From NCBI RefSeq assembly GCF_009755665.1, contig NZ_CP046622.1, positions 3,658,001-3,722,000 of the forward strand: 64,000 nt of DNA. Direction: 5' to 3'. Each line of letters begins with the position of its first letter. Position 1 is the stretch's first letter. The notes beneath the pieces are model-generated. The model was given only the letters and a program-made list of their open reading frames with translations. It ran no database searches and was not told the DNA's origin. The position numbers were made by a program, and so were the translations under genes. Positions 41,345 through 50,232 of the stretch are shown piece by piece. Source of the stretch: Variovorax paradoxus. Its GTDB lineage: Bacteria; Pseudomonadota; Gammaproteobacteria; Burkholderiales; Burkholderiaceae_C.

Positions 41345-42928
41345 TCAGCGCCCCGGCAATGCATCGGGCGGTGCCTTGGGCTGCGCGGCCTCTCCGGCGC
41401 TGCGCAGCCGCACAGCCACCAGCGCGCCCACCGCAAGCAGCACCGCCGCGCAAATGCCGGCCGTCAACCGCAGGCCATGCAGCAAGGCGGCCCGGCCTGT
41501 GTCGAGCAGCTCGGCGCTGGCGGTGCCTCCGAGTTGGCCGGCCAGGGCCACCGCACCGCCAAGCGTGCTGCGCGCCGCCTCCACTTCGGCAGCACCCGCC
41601 AAGCCGGCCGGAACGGCATCGGCCATCGCGTTGCGGTAGATGGCGGCGCCGATGCTGCCCAGGATCGCAATGCCGAGCGCACCGCCAAACTCCGAGCTCG
41701 TTTCCGAAATGGCCGAGGCCACGCCAGCGCGCTCGGGCGGCGCGCTGCCCACCACCAGGTCGGTGGCGAGCGTGAACACAGGTGCCAGGCCGAGGGAAGA
41801 AACGACGGTGCTGGCCACCATCCACGCCAGGCCGCCCTCCGCGGGGAGCAACATGAGCATCGCGAATCCCAACGCCGCAACGCCCAACCCGCCGCCCATC
41901 ACAAACGCAGGCCGCATGCGACGCACCAGCGCGGACACCACCATGGAGCCGGCAATGAAGGCGGCCGCGCTGGGCACGCTCCAAAGGCCCGCATGCAGCG
42001 GCGAAAGCCCGAGCACCAGCTGCAGGTATTGCGCGTTGTAGAGAAAGATGCCGAACATCACGAAGCAGGCCAGCATGTAGGCCGCCAGCGAGATGCCGAA
42101 GGCCGGCAGCCGGAACAGGCGCAGGTCGATCATCGGGTCGGCTAAGCGCCCTTGCCTGCGCGCGAACGCCCACCCAAGCGCCACGCCGGCCACGATGGCC
42201 AGTGCCGACACGGCATCCGGCCCGTGCTCCGCCACCTGCTTGATGCCGTAGATGGCCGCCAGCACCGCGCCGAGCGAAAGCGCCACGCTGGCCAAGTCGA
42301 GCCGCCCCGCTTCCGGGTCGCGGTATTCGGGCAGCAGGATGGGGCCGAGCACGAGCAGCAACACCATTACCGGCACGCCGATCAGGAACACCGAGCCCCA
42401 CGGAAAGAACTGCAGCAGCACGCCGCCCAGCACCGGGCCGATGACCGCACCGGCCGAGTAGCTGGAAATCCAGACGCCGATGGCCACCGTGCGCTGCCCC
42501 GGATCGAGAAACATGTTGCGGATCAGCGAGAGCGTCGACGGTGCGAGCGTTGCGCCCGCCACGCCAAGCAACGCCCGCGTGGCGATGAGCATGTTCGCGC
42601 TGGTGGAAAACGCGGCCAGCACCGAGGCGATGCCGAAGGCCGCCGCGCCAATGATCAGCAGCCGCCGCCGGCCGATGCGGTCGCCCAGCGTGCCCATGGT
42701 GACCAGCAGCCCCGCAACGAAGAAGCCGTAGATATCGACGATCCACAGCAACTGCGAGGCGGTGGGCTTGAGGTCTTCGCTGATCGAGGGAATCGCCAGG
42801 TTCAGCACCGTGAGATCCATCGAATACAGCATGCACGGCAGCGCGATGACGGCAAGCCCCGTCCACTCGCGCGCCGTTGCGCGGGCCGGCGGCGGTCTGC
42901 CGGCAGACTCTTCGCGCCCGCCCGTCAT
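41345..42928 (-). CDS. DHA2-family MFS drug efflux transporter (14 helices)
   Basis: A 527-residue EmrB/QacA-type protein. It contains LPCMLYSMDLTVLNLAIPSI, MGTLGDRIGRRRLLIIGA (motif A) and WISSYSAGAVIGPVLGGVLL (motif C of antiporters), and its length fits 14 membrane helices. It exports amphipathic drugs or toxic metabolites with proton exchange. The ATG at 42928 overlaps the SRPBCC gene stop as ATGA, placing it in an ArsR-SRPBCC-efflux operon. Confidence 0.9.
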   Translation of the reverse strand: MTGGREESAGRPPPARATAREWTGLAVIALPCMLYSMDLTVLNLAIPSISEDLKPTASQLLWIVDIYGFFVAGLLVTMGTLGDRIGRRRLLIIGAAAFGIASVLAAFSTSANMLIATRALLGVAGATLAPSTLSLIRNMFLDPGQRTVAIGVWISSYSAGAVIGPVLGGVLLQFFPWGSVFLIGVPVMVLLLVLGPILLPEYRDPEAGRLDLASVALSLGAVLAAIYGIKQVAEHGPDAVSALAIVAGVALGWAFARRQGRLADPMIDLRLFRLPAFGISLAAYMLACFVMFGIFLYNAQYLQLVLGLSPLHAGLWSVPSAAAFIAGSMVVSALVRRMRPAFVMGGGLGVAALGFAMLMLLPAEGGLAWMVASTVVSSLGLAPVFTLATDLVVGSAPPERAGVASAISETSSEFGGALGIAILGSIGAAIYRNAMADAVPAGLAGAAEVEAARSTLGGAVALAGQLGGTASAELLDTGRAALLHGLRLTAGICAAVLLAVGALVAVRLRSAGEAAQPKAPPDALPGR

Positions 42929-43389
42929 TCAGCCGCTTTCGCCAACCATTGCTCGAGCTTGACCATGGCGCCGGTCCAGCCATGCTCGTGTCCGTCGCGG
43001 GCCACCTCGTCGAAGAACTGCTCGTGCATCAGCACCAGCTCGCAGCCGTTGCCGTCGGGCTCGATCCGCACGGTGACGCGCGACTCGCGCTCCGGCGTGC
43101 TGCGCCAGGCCCAGCTGAAAACCAGCTTGCGGTTGGGCACGAGCTCCTGGTAGACACCGCTCACGTCATGCGTCTCGCCATCGGCGGCGAGCATGGTCAC
43201 GCGGAAGCGGCCGCCCACGCGCAGGTCGACTTCGGCCAGCGGAACGGAAACGATTTCTTCCGGGCCGAACCAGGCTTTCAGCGCTTGCGGGTCGGTCCAC
43301 GCGCGCCAGACTTTTTCGGCGGCGACGGGGTAGTGCCTGCGGAGGGTGAGCGAGGGTCGCTCCTTGGCGGATGCGGCAGGTTTTGCCAT
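42925..43389 (-). CDS. SRPBCC (AHSA1-like) domain protein
   Basis: A 154-residue START-like protein. LTLRRHYPVAAEKVWRAWTD and the ending NGCELVLMHEQFFDEVARDG, then WLAKAAE, are typical of the AHSA1/YndB group often paired with ArsR regulators. It probably binds a hydrophobic ligand. A clear AAGAGGAG site before ATG 43389 supports the start, although the gene then overlaps the upstream ArsR gene by 112 bp. Confidence 0.85.
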   Translation of the reverse strand: MAKPAASAKERPSLTLRRHYPVAAEKVWRAWTDPQALKAWFGPEEIVSVPLAEVDLRVGGRFRVTMLAADGETHDVSGVYQELVPNRKLVFSWAWRSTPERESRVTVRIEPDGNGCELVLMHEQFFDEVARDGHEHGWTGAMVKLEQWLAKAAE

Positions 43390-43724
43390 TCGGTCTCCTC
43401 TTGGTGATAGAGATAGCGGGCCAGTGCATCGAGGCGCCCGGTCCAGAATTTCTCATAGCGCGACAACCACACGGCAGCCTCCTGCATGGGCCGCGGCGAG
43501 AGTTCGCACTGCACGACCCGGCCCTCTTTCGTGCGCGAGATAAGGCCAGCGTCTTCGAGCACCCGCAGGTGCTTCATGAAGCCGGTGAGCGACATGCCGT
43601 GCGGCTCTGCAAGCTCGGTCACGCTGAGGCTGCGCTCGCCCAGGGTCTCGAGCACGGCGCGGCGCGTCGGGTCGGACAGGGCGGCAAAGACGGCGTCCAG
43701 CGAAACGGGATCTGAGTGAACCAT
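43278..43724 (-). CDS. ArsR-family transcriptional regulator
   Basis: A 148-residue protein. The winged helix is clear: LDAVFAALSDPTRRAVLETL, LSVTELAEPHGMSLTGFMKH, LRVLEDAGLISRTKEGRVVQ. No metal-binding cysteines are present, as usual for the SRPBCC-linked subgroup. The last 37 residues (from QNLPHPPRSDPRS on) are translated from inside the next gene in another frame and look unlike a domain. The start at 43724 overlaps a CATATG element. It probably represses its own operon. Confidence 0.87.
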   Translation of the reverse strand: MVHSDPVSLDAVFAALSDPTRRAVLETLGERSLSVTELAEPHGMSLTGFMKHLRVLEDAGLISRTKEGRVVQCELSPRPMQEAAVWLSRYEKFWTGRLDALARYLYHQEETEWQNLPHPPRSDPRSPSAGTTPSPPKKSGARGPTRKR

Positions 43725-43864
43725 ATGGTTTAGTATCCCGTCGCGCTTCAGGCTCGTCAAGCCATCGCTGGAATCAGCCCTTCCCCGCAGATGTCTTTGG
43801 GAACGCTTTATGCGTGCTGCACCGCGGCACAACCACCATCTGCATCACCGCAAAGGAGCGCCCC

Positions 43865-44287
43865 ATGCTGGACCGAACCGCTACCCAGTTCTCCCACGTC
43901 AAGCCCGGCGATACGGAGTTTGTCTCCGGCGGCCTGCGCGATTTCTTTCTTTACCGCGACCTCGGCATTGCGGAGGCTACCAACGGCAAAGTCATCGCGC
44001 ACCTCGTCAAGGCCAACATGGCACCGGAAGCGGGCACCGGCTGGCACCGCCACGAGGCGGACTTCCAGATCGTGATCATGGTCAAGGGCTGGGCCCGCTT
44101 CATGTACGAGGACAAGGAAACCCTGGTCGAAGCCGGCGATGTGGTGCACCAGCGGCCCGGCATCCGGCACTTCCTGTTCGACTACTCGCCGGACATGGAA
44201 TACCTGGAGATCGTCTCGCCGGCGGACTTCAAGAGCGTCGACGTCGAGCCGGTTTGCGAGATTCCGCCGCCTAAGCCCTGGCCCTGA
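43865..44287 (+). CDS. Cupin-domain protein
   Basis: A 140-residue single cupin. Metal-binding motif 1 is GTGWHRHEADFQIVIMVKGW and motif 2 is EAGDVVHQRPGIRHFLFDYS. A GGAG site 8 bp before ATG 43865 supports this start over an in-frame ATG at 43814. It may be a small dioxygenase or isomerase, or a sensor; nothing in context decides. It is transcribed convergently with the acyltransferase gene. Confidence 0.85.
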   Translation: MLDRTATQFSHVKPGDTEFVSGGLRDFFLYRDLGIAEATNGKVIAHLVKANMAPEAGTGWHRHEADFQIVIMVKGWARFMYEDKETLVEAGDVVHQRPGIRHFLFDYSPDMEYLEIVSPADFKSVDVEPVCEIPPPKPWP

Positions 44288-44309
44288 AAAGCGCGCGCAG
44301 TGCCTGCGG

Positions 44310-45479
44310 TCAGTGCGAAACCAGCATCCCGCTCACCAGAAGCGCGGCAAACAACCCGGTTACCGCACGCCATGAGGCTGGCCGCACTTCCACCCACCGG
44401 TAAAGCACAAACGCGGCCGCTACCGAAAGACCGAAGGTGACCGCCATGCCGAGCGCATCGATCCACGCGGAATGTGGCCCCAGCTGCGCAACCGCTGCAT
44501 TCGTGGCCAGGAGCACCGGAAAGTGAATGAGGAACAGCGAATACGAAATGCGGCCGAGGCGCTGCAGCGGCATGGCGGCATCCGGCTGGCCGGCCAGCGA
44601 AAGCCAGCCCTTGCGCTGGGCAACAGCAATCAGCAATGCGCTCACCAGCGCAATGGCAATTCGGCTGCGCCAGTCGATGGCCAGCGCGCCCACGCCGGTC
44701 AGCGCCAGTAGCGCGATGGCGCTTTGCCAGGTGCTGTCGCGCGTGGCGCGCCCGATCCAGAACACCAGCATGCCGAGGCCGTAGGCGCCGAAAAAATAGA
44801 AAGCCGTGTCGTCGAGCCTGGCATTGCGGTTGAAGAGCACCAGCGAGGCTGCCGCCAGCCCCAGCACAAGCGCCACGGGAATCCAGCGTTCACGAGACGC
44901 TGCTGCCGCCGGGGCCGCCCTGCCCCGCCGCAGCATGGCCGGCATTCCCACGAGCACGAGCGCGAGCACGAAGAGCTGAAAATCGATCGCCACGTACCAC
45001 ACGCCGGTGGAGAGCGAGTCGTAGCCCAGCAGGTCTTGCATCAGCAACCCGTGCGCCAGCAACTGACCGATGCTCGGCGAAGCCGGCACGTCGTCACCGC
45101 TCATCCACGGGCGCACGAATGCGGCGACCAGCACGCACACGGTGAGCGCAGCCAAGTAGGGCATCACCAGCCGGCCATAGCGCTGCAGGATGCGCGCAAC
45201 CGGCCTGTCGACGCGCAGCACGCCGTCGGGCGCCAGGCTGGCAGCCGCCAGAAAACCCGCGATCACCAGGAACACCTGCACGGCAAGCCGGCCATCGTCG
45301 GCCAGCCAGCCAAGGAAGGTGGGCGCAAGGGGAAGAGCCCCCGCCGGCATTGCGCCGTAACGCGACAGGTGGTGCCCGACGATCACCGCGCAAGCGATAC
45401 CCTTGGCAATGTCGAGCAGCGGCATCCGCCCGCGCTGCGGGAGCTCCGCGGCAGGTGCCGGTTTGTGCCCGCCGTTCAA
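44310..45479 (-). CDS. Acyltransferase family 3 membrane protein (OafA-like)
   Basis: A 389-residue integral membrane protein with about ten helices. The N-terminal motif PLLDIAKGIACAVIVGHHLS carries the conserved histidine, and LAVQVFLVIAGFLAAASL is the second hallmark. Members O-acetylate or otherwise acylate surface sugars. It overlaps the nitronate monooxygenase gene as ATGA at 45476-45479. Confidence 0.86.
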   Translation of the reverse strand: MNGGHKPAPAAELPQRGRMPLLDIAKGIACAVIVGHHLSRYGAMPAGALPLAPTFLGWLADDGRLAVQVFLVIAGFLAAASLAPDGVLRVDRPVARILQRYGRLVMPYLAALTVCVLVAAFVRPWMSGDDVPASPSIGQLLAHGLLMQDLLGYDSLSTGVWYVAIDFQLFVLALVLVGMPAMLRRGRAAPAAAASRERWIPVALVLGLAAASLVLFNRNARLDDTAFYFFGAYGLGMLVFWIGRATRDSTWQSAIALLALTGVGALAIDWRSRIAIALVSALLIAVAQRKGWLSLAGQPDAAMPLQRLGRISYSLFLIHFPVLLATNAAVAQLGPHSAWIDALGMAVTFGLSVAAAFVLYRWVEVRPASWRAVTGLFAALLVSGMLVSH

Positions 45480-46438
45480 AGCGCGAGCCGCTGCCTCGCC
45501 TGCTGGTATTCGCGCTTGAGCTTTTCGATGAATGCGGCGGCGCTGGCCACTTCGGTAACAGCGCCGATACCCTGGCCCGAGCCCCAGATGTCTTTCCAGG
45601 CCTTGGCCTTGCTGCCTTCTCCGGCGGCGAAGTTCATGGTCTTCACGTCGCCTTCGGGCAGGTTGGCCGGGTCCATGCCGGCCTTGACGATGCTCGGCGC
45701 CAGGTAGTTGCCGTGCACGCCGGTAAAGAGGTTCGAGTACACGATGTCGTCGGAGGTGCCCTCGACAATGGCCTGCTTGTATTCATCGCTGGCACGCGCT
45801 TCTTCGGTGGCGATGAATGCGGTGCCGATGTACGCGAAGTCGGCGCCCATGGCCTGCGCCGCGAGCACCGCGCCGCCGGTGGCAATGGAGCCCGACAGCG
45901 CAATGGGGCCGTCAAACCACTGGCGGATTTCCTGCACCAGCGCAAACGGGCTCTTCACGCCCGCATGGCCGCCGGCACCGGCTGCCACGGCGATGATGCC
46001 GTCGGCGCCCTTCTCGATGGCCTTCTGCGCGAACTTGTTGTTGATGATGTCGTGGAGCGTGACGCCGCCGTAGCTGTGCACTGCATCGTTCACGTCGGTG
46101 CGCGCGCCCAGCGAGGTAATGACGATCGGCACCTTGTACTTCACGACCATCTCCATGTCGTGCTCGAGCCGGTCGTTGCTCTTGTGCACGATCTGGTTGA
46201 TGGCGAAAGGGGCTGCGGGCTTGTCCGGGTTGGCCTTGTTGTAGGCCGCGAGTTCCTCGGTGATTTCGGCGAGCCAGTCTTCGAGCTGCGCAGCGGGGCG
46301 GGCGTTGAGTGCCGGCATCGAGCCGACCACGCCGGCCTTGCACTGCGCGATCACGAGCTTGGGGTTGCTGATGATGAACAGCGGCGAGCCGATGATCGGC
46401 AACGGCAGGTTCGCGAGCACGGGGGGCAGCTTGGACAT
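45476..46438 (-). CDS. Nitronate monooxygenase (2-nitropropane dioxygenase family)
   Basis: A 320-residue FMN-dependent TIM barrel. ANLPLPIIGSPLFIISNPKL is the N-terminal motif, GADGIIAVAAGAGGHAG the flavin phosphate region, and ALSGSIATGGAVLAAQAMGA the later FMN-binding loop. It oxidises alkyl nitronates such as propionate-3-nitronate. The length is typical. A GGAG site precedes the ATG at 46438. Confidence 0.88.
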   Translation of the reverse strand: MSKLPPVLANLPLPIIGSPLFIISNPKLVIAQCKAGVVGSMPALNARPAAQLEDWLAEITEELAAYNKANPDKPAAPFAINQIVHKSNDRLEHDMEMVVKYKVPIVITSLGARTDVNDAVHSYGGVTLHDIINNKFAQKAIEKGADGIIAVAAGAGGHAGVKSPFALVQEIRQWFDGPIALSGSIATGGAVLAAQAMGADFAYIGTAFIATEEARASDEYKQAIVEGTSDDIVYSNLFTGVHGNYLAPSIVKAGMDPANLPEGDVKTMNFAAGEGSKAKAWKDIWGSGQGIGAVTEVASAAAFIEKLKREYQQARQRLAL

Positions 46439-46517
46439 GTCTTCTCCGGAATGAGTTTCGGTTTTATATAAGAGGAAGGCCGCGCCGCCCGTCAGGTGGG
46501 CGACACATGGCCTTGGG

Positions 46518-48326
46518 TCAGAAGGCGTCGAGTGCCAGTGCCGTGACGCTTTCCGCGCCGTCGACGATGCTGTCGCGGATGCCCGGCACCTTGTTCAGGA
46601 TGTGCTCGGCGTAGAAGCGCGCGGTGGCAACCTTGGCTTGCATGAAATCGGTGTCGACGCTGCGCGAAGCAAGGTCTTGCGCAATGATCAGCGAGCGTGC
46701 CAGCTGCCAGCCGGCCACCAGGTTGCCCGCCAGCATCAGGTAAGGCACGCTGCCCGCAAACACCGCATTGGGCGATGCCTTGGTCTGGCCCGCGACGAAG
46801 TCGACCACCTCGATGAAAGCTTCGCGCGCGGCCTTCAGGCGCTTGAGGACGGCAGCCGCGGCGGGGCTGCTGTTCTTGGCTAACTCGGCTTCGGTCTTCT
46901 CGATCTGCGCCGCAATGGCCTTGGCCGTCTGGCCGCCGTCGCGCGCCGTCTTGCGGCCGACAAGATCGTTGGCCTGGATGGCCGTGGTGCCTTCGTAGAT
47001 GGTGAGGATCTTGGCGTCGCGGTAGTACTGCGCCGCGCCCGTCTCCTCGATGAAGCCCATGCCGCCGTGCACCTGCACGCCGAGCGAGGTCACTTCCAGG
47101 CTCATCTCGGTGCTGTAGCCCTTCACCAACGGCACCATGAATTCGTAGAACGCCTGATTCTGCTTGCGGGCTTCCGCATCGGGGTGGTGGTGCGCCGCGT
47201 CGTAGGCGGCTGCCGCCACGCTGGCCATGGCGCGGCAGCCTTCGGTGTAGGCACGCATCGTCATCAGCATGCGCTTGACGTCGGGGTGGTGAATGATCGG
47301 CGCACTGGCGTTCATCGAACCGTCGACCGGGCGGCTCTGCACGCGGTCTTTGGCATAGGCCACGGCATGCTGGTAGGCGCGCTCGGCAATCGCAATGCCC
47401 TGCATGCCCACGGCGTAGCGGGCCGAATTCATCATGATGAACATGTACTCGAGGCCGCGGTTCTCCTGGCCGACGATGTAGCCCACGGCACCGCCGTTGT
47501 CGCCGTACTGCAGCACGGCGGTAGGACTGGCCTTGATGCCCATCTTGTGCTCGATGCTCACGCAGTGCACGTCGTTGCGCTCACCCAGCGACCCATCCTT
47601 GCCCACGATGAACTTGGGCACCACGAACAGGCTGATGCCCTTCACGCCCTCGGGCGCGCCGGTGACGCGCGCAAGCACGAGGTGCACGATGTTCTCGGCC
47701 ATGTCGTGCTCGCCATAGGTAATGAAGATCTTGGTGCCGAAGATCTTGTAGGTGCCGTCAGGCTGCCCGGATGGACTCACCTGCGGTTCGGCGCGGCTGC
47801 GCACCAGCGCAAGGTCGCTGCCGGCCTGCGGCTCCGTGAGGTTCATGGTGCCGGTCCATTGGCCGCTCACCAGCTTTTCCAGGTACACCGCCTTGAGCTC
47901 GTCGGAGCCGGCCGTGAGCAGCGCCTCGATGGCGCCGTCGCTCAGCAGCGGACACAGCGCAAAGCTCATGTTGGCCGAGTTGAGCATCTCGCCGCAGGCC
48001 GCGCCGATGGTCTTGGGCAGGCCCTGGCCGCCAAAGTCCGCCGGATGCTGCAGGCCCTGCCAGCCGCCCGACACATACTGTGCGAAGGCTTCCTTGAAGC
48101 CCGGGGTGGTGGCTACCTCTCCGCCCTTGAACGACGAAGGATTGCGGTCGCCCTCCACATTCAGCGGCGCGACCACGTCCTGGTTGAAGCGCGCGCATTC
48201 TTCGAGCACGGCTTGCGCGGTTTCGAGGCCTGCGTCTTCAAAGCCGGGCAGCCTGGCGATCTCGCCGATGTTGGCCAGGTGCTCGATGTCGAACAGCATG
48301 TCCTTGAGTGGGGCGGTGTAGCTCAT
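46518..48326 (-). CDS. Acyl-CoA dehydrogenase (DmdC/FadE-type, ~600 residues)
   Basis: A 602-residue flavoenzyme. MNLTEPQAGSDLALVRSRAE is the first family signature and GGMGFIEETGAAQYYRDAKI the second, with KILTIYEGTTAIQANDLVGR. The extra C-terminal domain marks the long subgroup that includes 3-methylmercaptopropionyl-CoA dehydrogenases. It passes electrons to the electron-transfer flavoprotein, whose genes lie immediately upstream. A GGAG site precedes ATG 48326. The true acyl substrate is unknown. Confidence 0.9.
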   Translation of the reverse strand: MSYTAPLKDMLFDIEHLANIGEIARLPGFEDAGLETAQAVLEECARFNQDVVAPLNVEGDRNPSSFKGGEVATTPGFKEAFAQYVSGGWQGLQHPADFGGQGLPKTIGAACGEMLNSANMSFALCPLLSDGAIEALLTAGSDELKAVYLEKLVSGQWTGTMNLTEPQAGSDLALVRSRAEPQVSPSGQPDGTYKIFGTKIFITYGEHDMAENIVHLVLARVTGAPEGVKGISLFVVPKFIVGKDGSLGERNDVHCVSIEHKMGIKASPTAVLQYGDNGGAVGYIVGQENRGLEYMFIMMNSARYAVGMQGIAIAERAYQHAVAYAKDRVQSRPVDGSMNASAPIIHHPDVKRMLMTMRAYTEGCRAMASVAAAAYDAAHHHPDAEARKQNQAFYEFMVPLVKGYSTEMSLEVTSLGVQVHGGMGFIEETGAAQYYRDAKILTIYEGTTAIQANDLVGRKTARDGGQTAKAIAAQIEKTEAELAKNSSPAAAAVLKRLKAAREAFIEVVDFVAGQTKASPNAVFAGSVPYLMLAGNLVAGWQLARSLIIAQDLASRSVDTDFMQAKVATARFYAEHILNKVPGIRDSIVDGAESVTALALDAF

Positions 48327-48355
48327 CTCTTGTCTCCAGATACAGCGGATACGAA

Positions 48356-48379
48356 AAGGGCATCGCGAACGATGCCCTT
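48356..48379 (-). terminator. Hairpin after etfA (UUCG tetraloop)
   Basis: Arms AAGGGCATCG (48356-48365) and CGATGCCCTT (48370-48379) form a perfect 10-bp stem. On the leftward transcript the loop is UUCG and a short U-run follows (TTTTCG). It lies between etfA and the acyl-CoA dehydrogenase gene. It could be a weak intrinsic terminator or an attenuator that lowers the downstream gene relative to etfBA. Confidence 0.65.
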
Positions 48380-48400
48380 CGGCTCAGTGCGGCAATCGCG

Positions 48401-49333
48401 TCAGAGCGCCTTGACCAGTTCCGGCACGGCCGTGAACAGGTCGGCCACAAGGCCGTAGTCGGCCACCGAGAAGATCGGTGCTTCTTCGTCCTTGTTGATA
48501 GCGACGATCACCTTGGAGTCCTTCATGCCGGCCAAGTGCTGAATGGCGCCCGAGATGCCGGCTGCGATGTACAGCTGCGGCGCAACGATCTTGCCGGTCT
48601 GGCCCACTTGCCAGTCGTTGGGTGCGTAGCCTGCGTCCACTGCGGCGCGGCTGGCGCCCAGGCCGGCGTTGAGCTTGTCCGCCAGGGGCGTCATCACTTC
48701 GGTGAACTTCTCGGCGCTGCCGAGGGCCCGGCCGCCCGAGACGATGATCTTGGCGGCGGTGAGTTCGGGGCGGTCGCTCTTGGTGACTTCGCGGCCCACG
48801 AAGCTCGACTTGCCGCTGTCGGCCACGCCTTCAGCGGTTTCGACCGCTGCGCTGCCACCGGTGGCGGCTGCGGCGTCGAAGCCGGTGGTGCGAACCGTGA
48901 TCACCTTGGTGGCGTCGCTGCTCTGCACGGTGGCAATGGCGTTGCCGGCGTAGATCGGGCGCTCGAAGGTGTCGGGGCTCTCGACCTTGGTGATGTCGGA
49001 GATCTGCGCCACGTCGAGCTTGGCGGCCACGCGCGGAGCGACGTTCTTGCCGTTGGCGGTCGAGGGGAACAGGATGTGGCTGTAGTTGGAGGCAATGGCC
49101 AGCACCTGGGCAGCCACGTTCTCTGCAAGGTTCTCGGCGAGCGAGGGGCTGTCGGCCACAATGACCTTGGCCACGCCTGCGATCTGCGCGGCGGCCTTGC
49201 CGGCTTCAGCGGCATTGGCTCCGGCAACGAGCACGTGCACGTCGCCGCCGCAGGCAAGCGCCGCGGTCACGGTGTTGAGGGTCGCGGGCTTGACGGTCGC
49301 GTGGTCGTGTTCGGCAATAACTAGTGCGGTCAT
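48401..49333 (-). CDS. etfA: Electron transfer flavoprotein alpha subunit
   Basis: A 310-residue protein. The C-terminal FAD domain is plain: [60 protein letters not shown]. It pairs with EtfB to carry electrons from acyl-CoA dehydrogenases to ETF-quinone oxidoreductase. It lies 13 bp downstream of etfB, and an acyl-CoA dehydrogenase gene follows. Confidence 0.96.
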   Translation of the reverse strand: MTALVIAEHDHATVKPATLNTVTAALACGGDVHVLVAGANAAEAGKAAAQIAGVAKVIVADSPSLAENLAENVAAQVLAIASNYSHILFPSTANGKNVAPRVAAKLDVAQISDITKVESPDTFERPIYAGNAIATVQSSDATKVITVRTTGFDAAAATGGSAAVETAEGVADSGKSSFVGREVTKSDRPELTAAKIIVSGGRALGSAEKFTEVMTPLADKLNAGLGASRAAVDAGYAPNDWQVGQTGKIVAPQLYIAAGISGAIQHLAGMKDSKVIVAINKDEEAPIFSVADYGLVADLFTAVPELVKAL

Positions 49334-49346
49334 GTCGTTGTCTTCC

Positions 49347-50096
49347 TCAGATCACTTTGGCTTCGTTCTTCAGCTTGTCCACCAGGGTGGCGACGTCGGG
49401 CACCTTGATGCCGGCACCGCGCTTGGGCGGCTCGCTGACCTTGAGGGTCTTCAGGCGGGGCTTCACGTCCACGCCCAGGTCTTCGGGCTTGAAGGTGTCG
49501 AGCTGCTTCTTCTTGGCCTTCATGATGTTGGGCAAGGTGACGTAGCGCGGCTCATTCAGGCGCAGGTCGGTCGTGATGACGGCCGGCAGGCTGAGCTGGA
49601 TGGTTTCCAGGCCGCCGTCGACTTCGCGCGTGACGGTAGCCTTGCCGTCGGCCACTTCGACCTTCGAGGCGAAGGTGGCTTGCGGCAGGTCGGTCAGGGC
49701 GGCGAGCATCTGGCCCGTCTGATTGGCGTCGTCGTCGATGGCTTGCTTGCCCAGGATGACGAGCTGGGGCTGTTCCTTCTCGACCAGCGCTTTCAGCAGC
49801 TTGGCCACGGCCAGGGGCTGGAGCTCTTCGGTGGTCTCGACCAGGATGCCGCGGTCGGCGCCGATGGCCATGGCGGTGCGCAGAGTCTCTTGGCACTTGG
49901 CATCGCCGCAGGAGACGGCGATGACTTCGGTCACAACGCCCTTCTCTTTCAGGCGAACGGCTTCTTCAACGGCGATTTCGTCGAAGGGGTTCATGCTCAT
50001 CTTGACGTTGGCAATGTCCACCCCGGTGCCGTCGCTCTTCACGCGCACCTTGACGTTGTAATCGACGACCCGTTTGACAGGCACTAGAACCTTCAT
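49347..50096 (-). CDS. etfB: Electron transfer flavoprotein beta subunit
   Basis: A 249-residue protein starting [40 protein letters not shown] and [20 protein letters not shown] are conserved EtfB motifs, and the family signature region [20 protein letters not shown] follows. The ATG at 50096 has a GGAG site; an upstream in-frame ATG at 50120 is less likely. It is the first gene of the etfBA-acd unit. Confidence 0.96.
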   Translation of the reverse strand: MKVLVPVKRVVDYNVKVRVKSDGTGVDIANVKMSMNPFDEIAVEEAVRLKEKGVVTEVIAVSCGDAKCQETLRTAMAIGADRGILVETTEELQPLAVAKLLKALVEKEQPQLVILGKQAIDDDANQTGQMLAALTDLPQATFASKVEVADGKATVTREVDGGLETIQLSLPAVITTDLRLNEPRYVTLPNIMKAKKKQLDTFKPEDLGVDVKPRLKTLKVSEPPKRGAGIKVPDVATLVDKLKNEAKVI

Positions 50097-50204
50097 TGAC
50101 TTGACTCCATTGGATTGCAAAAAGGGGGCTTCGAGGGCAACCGGTCATTCTAGAGTCCGACCTTTGCCGCCTCTGCTTTCATGGCGATTGGCACTGCGGG
50201 CAAC

Positions 50205-50227
50205 AAAAAAGAACGATCGTGCTTTTT
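50205..50227 (-). terminator. Possible terminator after the MscS gene
   Basis: A near-palindrome, AAAAAAGAACGA (from 50205) pairing with TCGTGCTTTTT (to 50227), with one mismatch. On the leftward strand it ends in a run of T. It follows the MscS stop by only a few bases. The GC core is short, so strength is doubtful. Confidence 0.4.
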
Positions 50228-50232
50228 CGTGA

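Noticed and set aside
46439..46517. Hairpin GCCGCCC / GGGCG upstream of the nitronate monooxygenase gene as terminator of the flanking gene
   Set aside because: Short stem, no U-run directly behind it, weak support.
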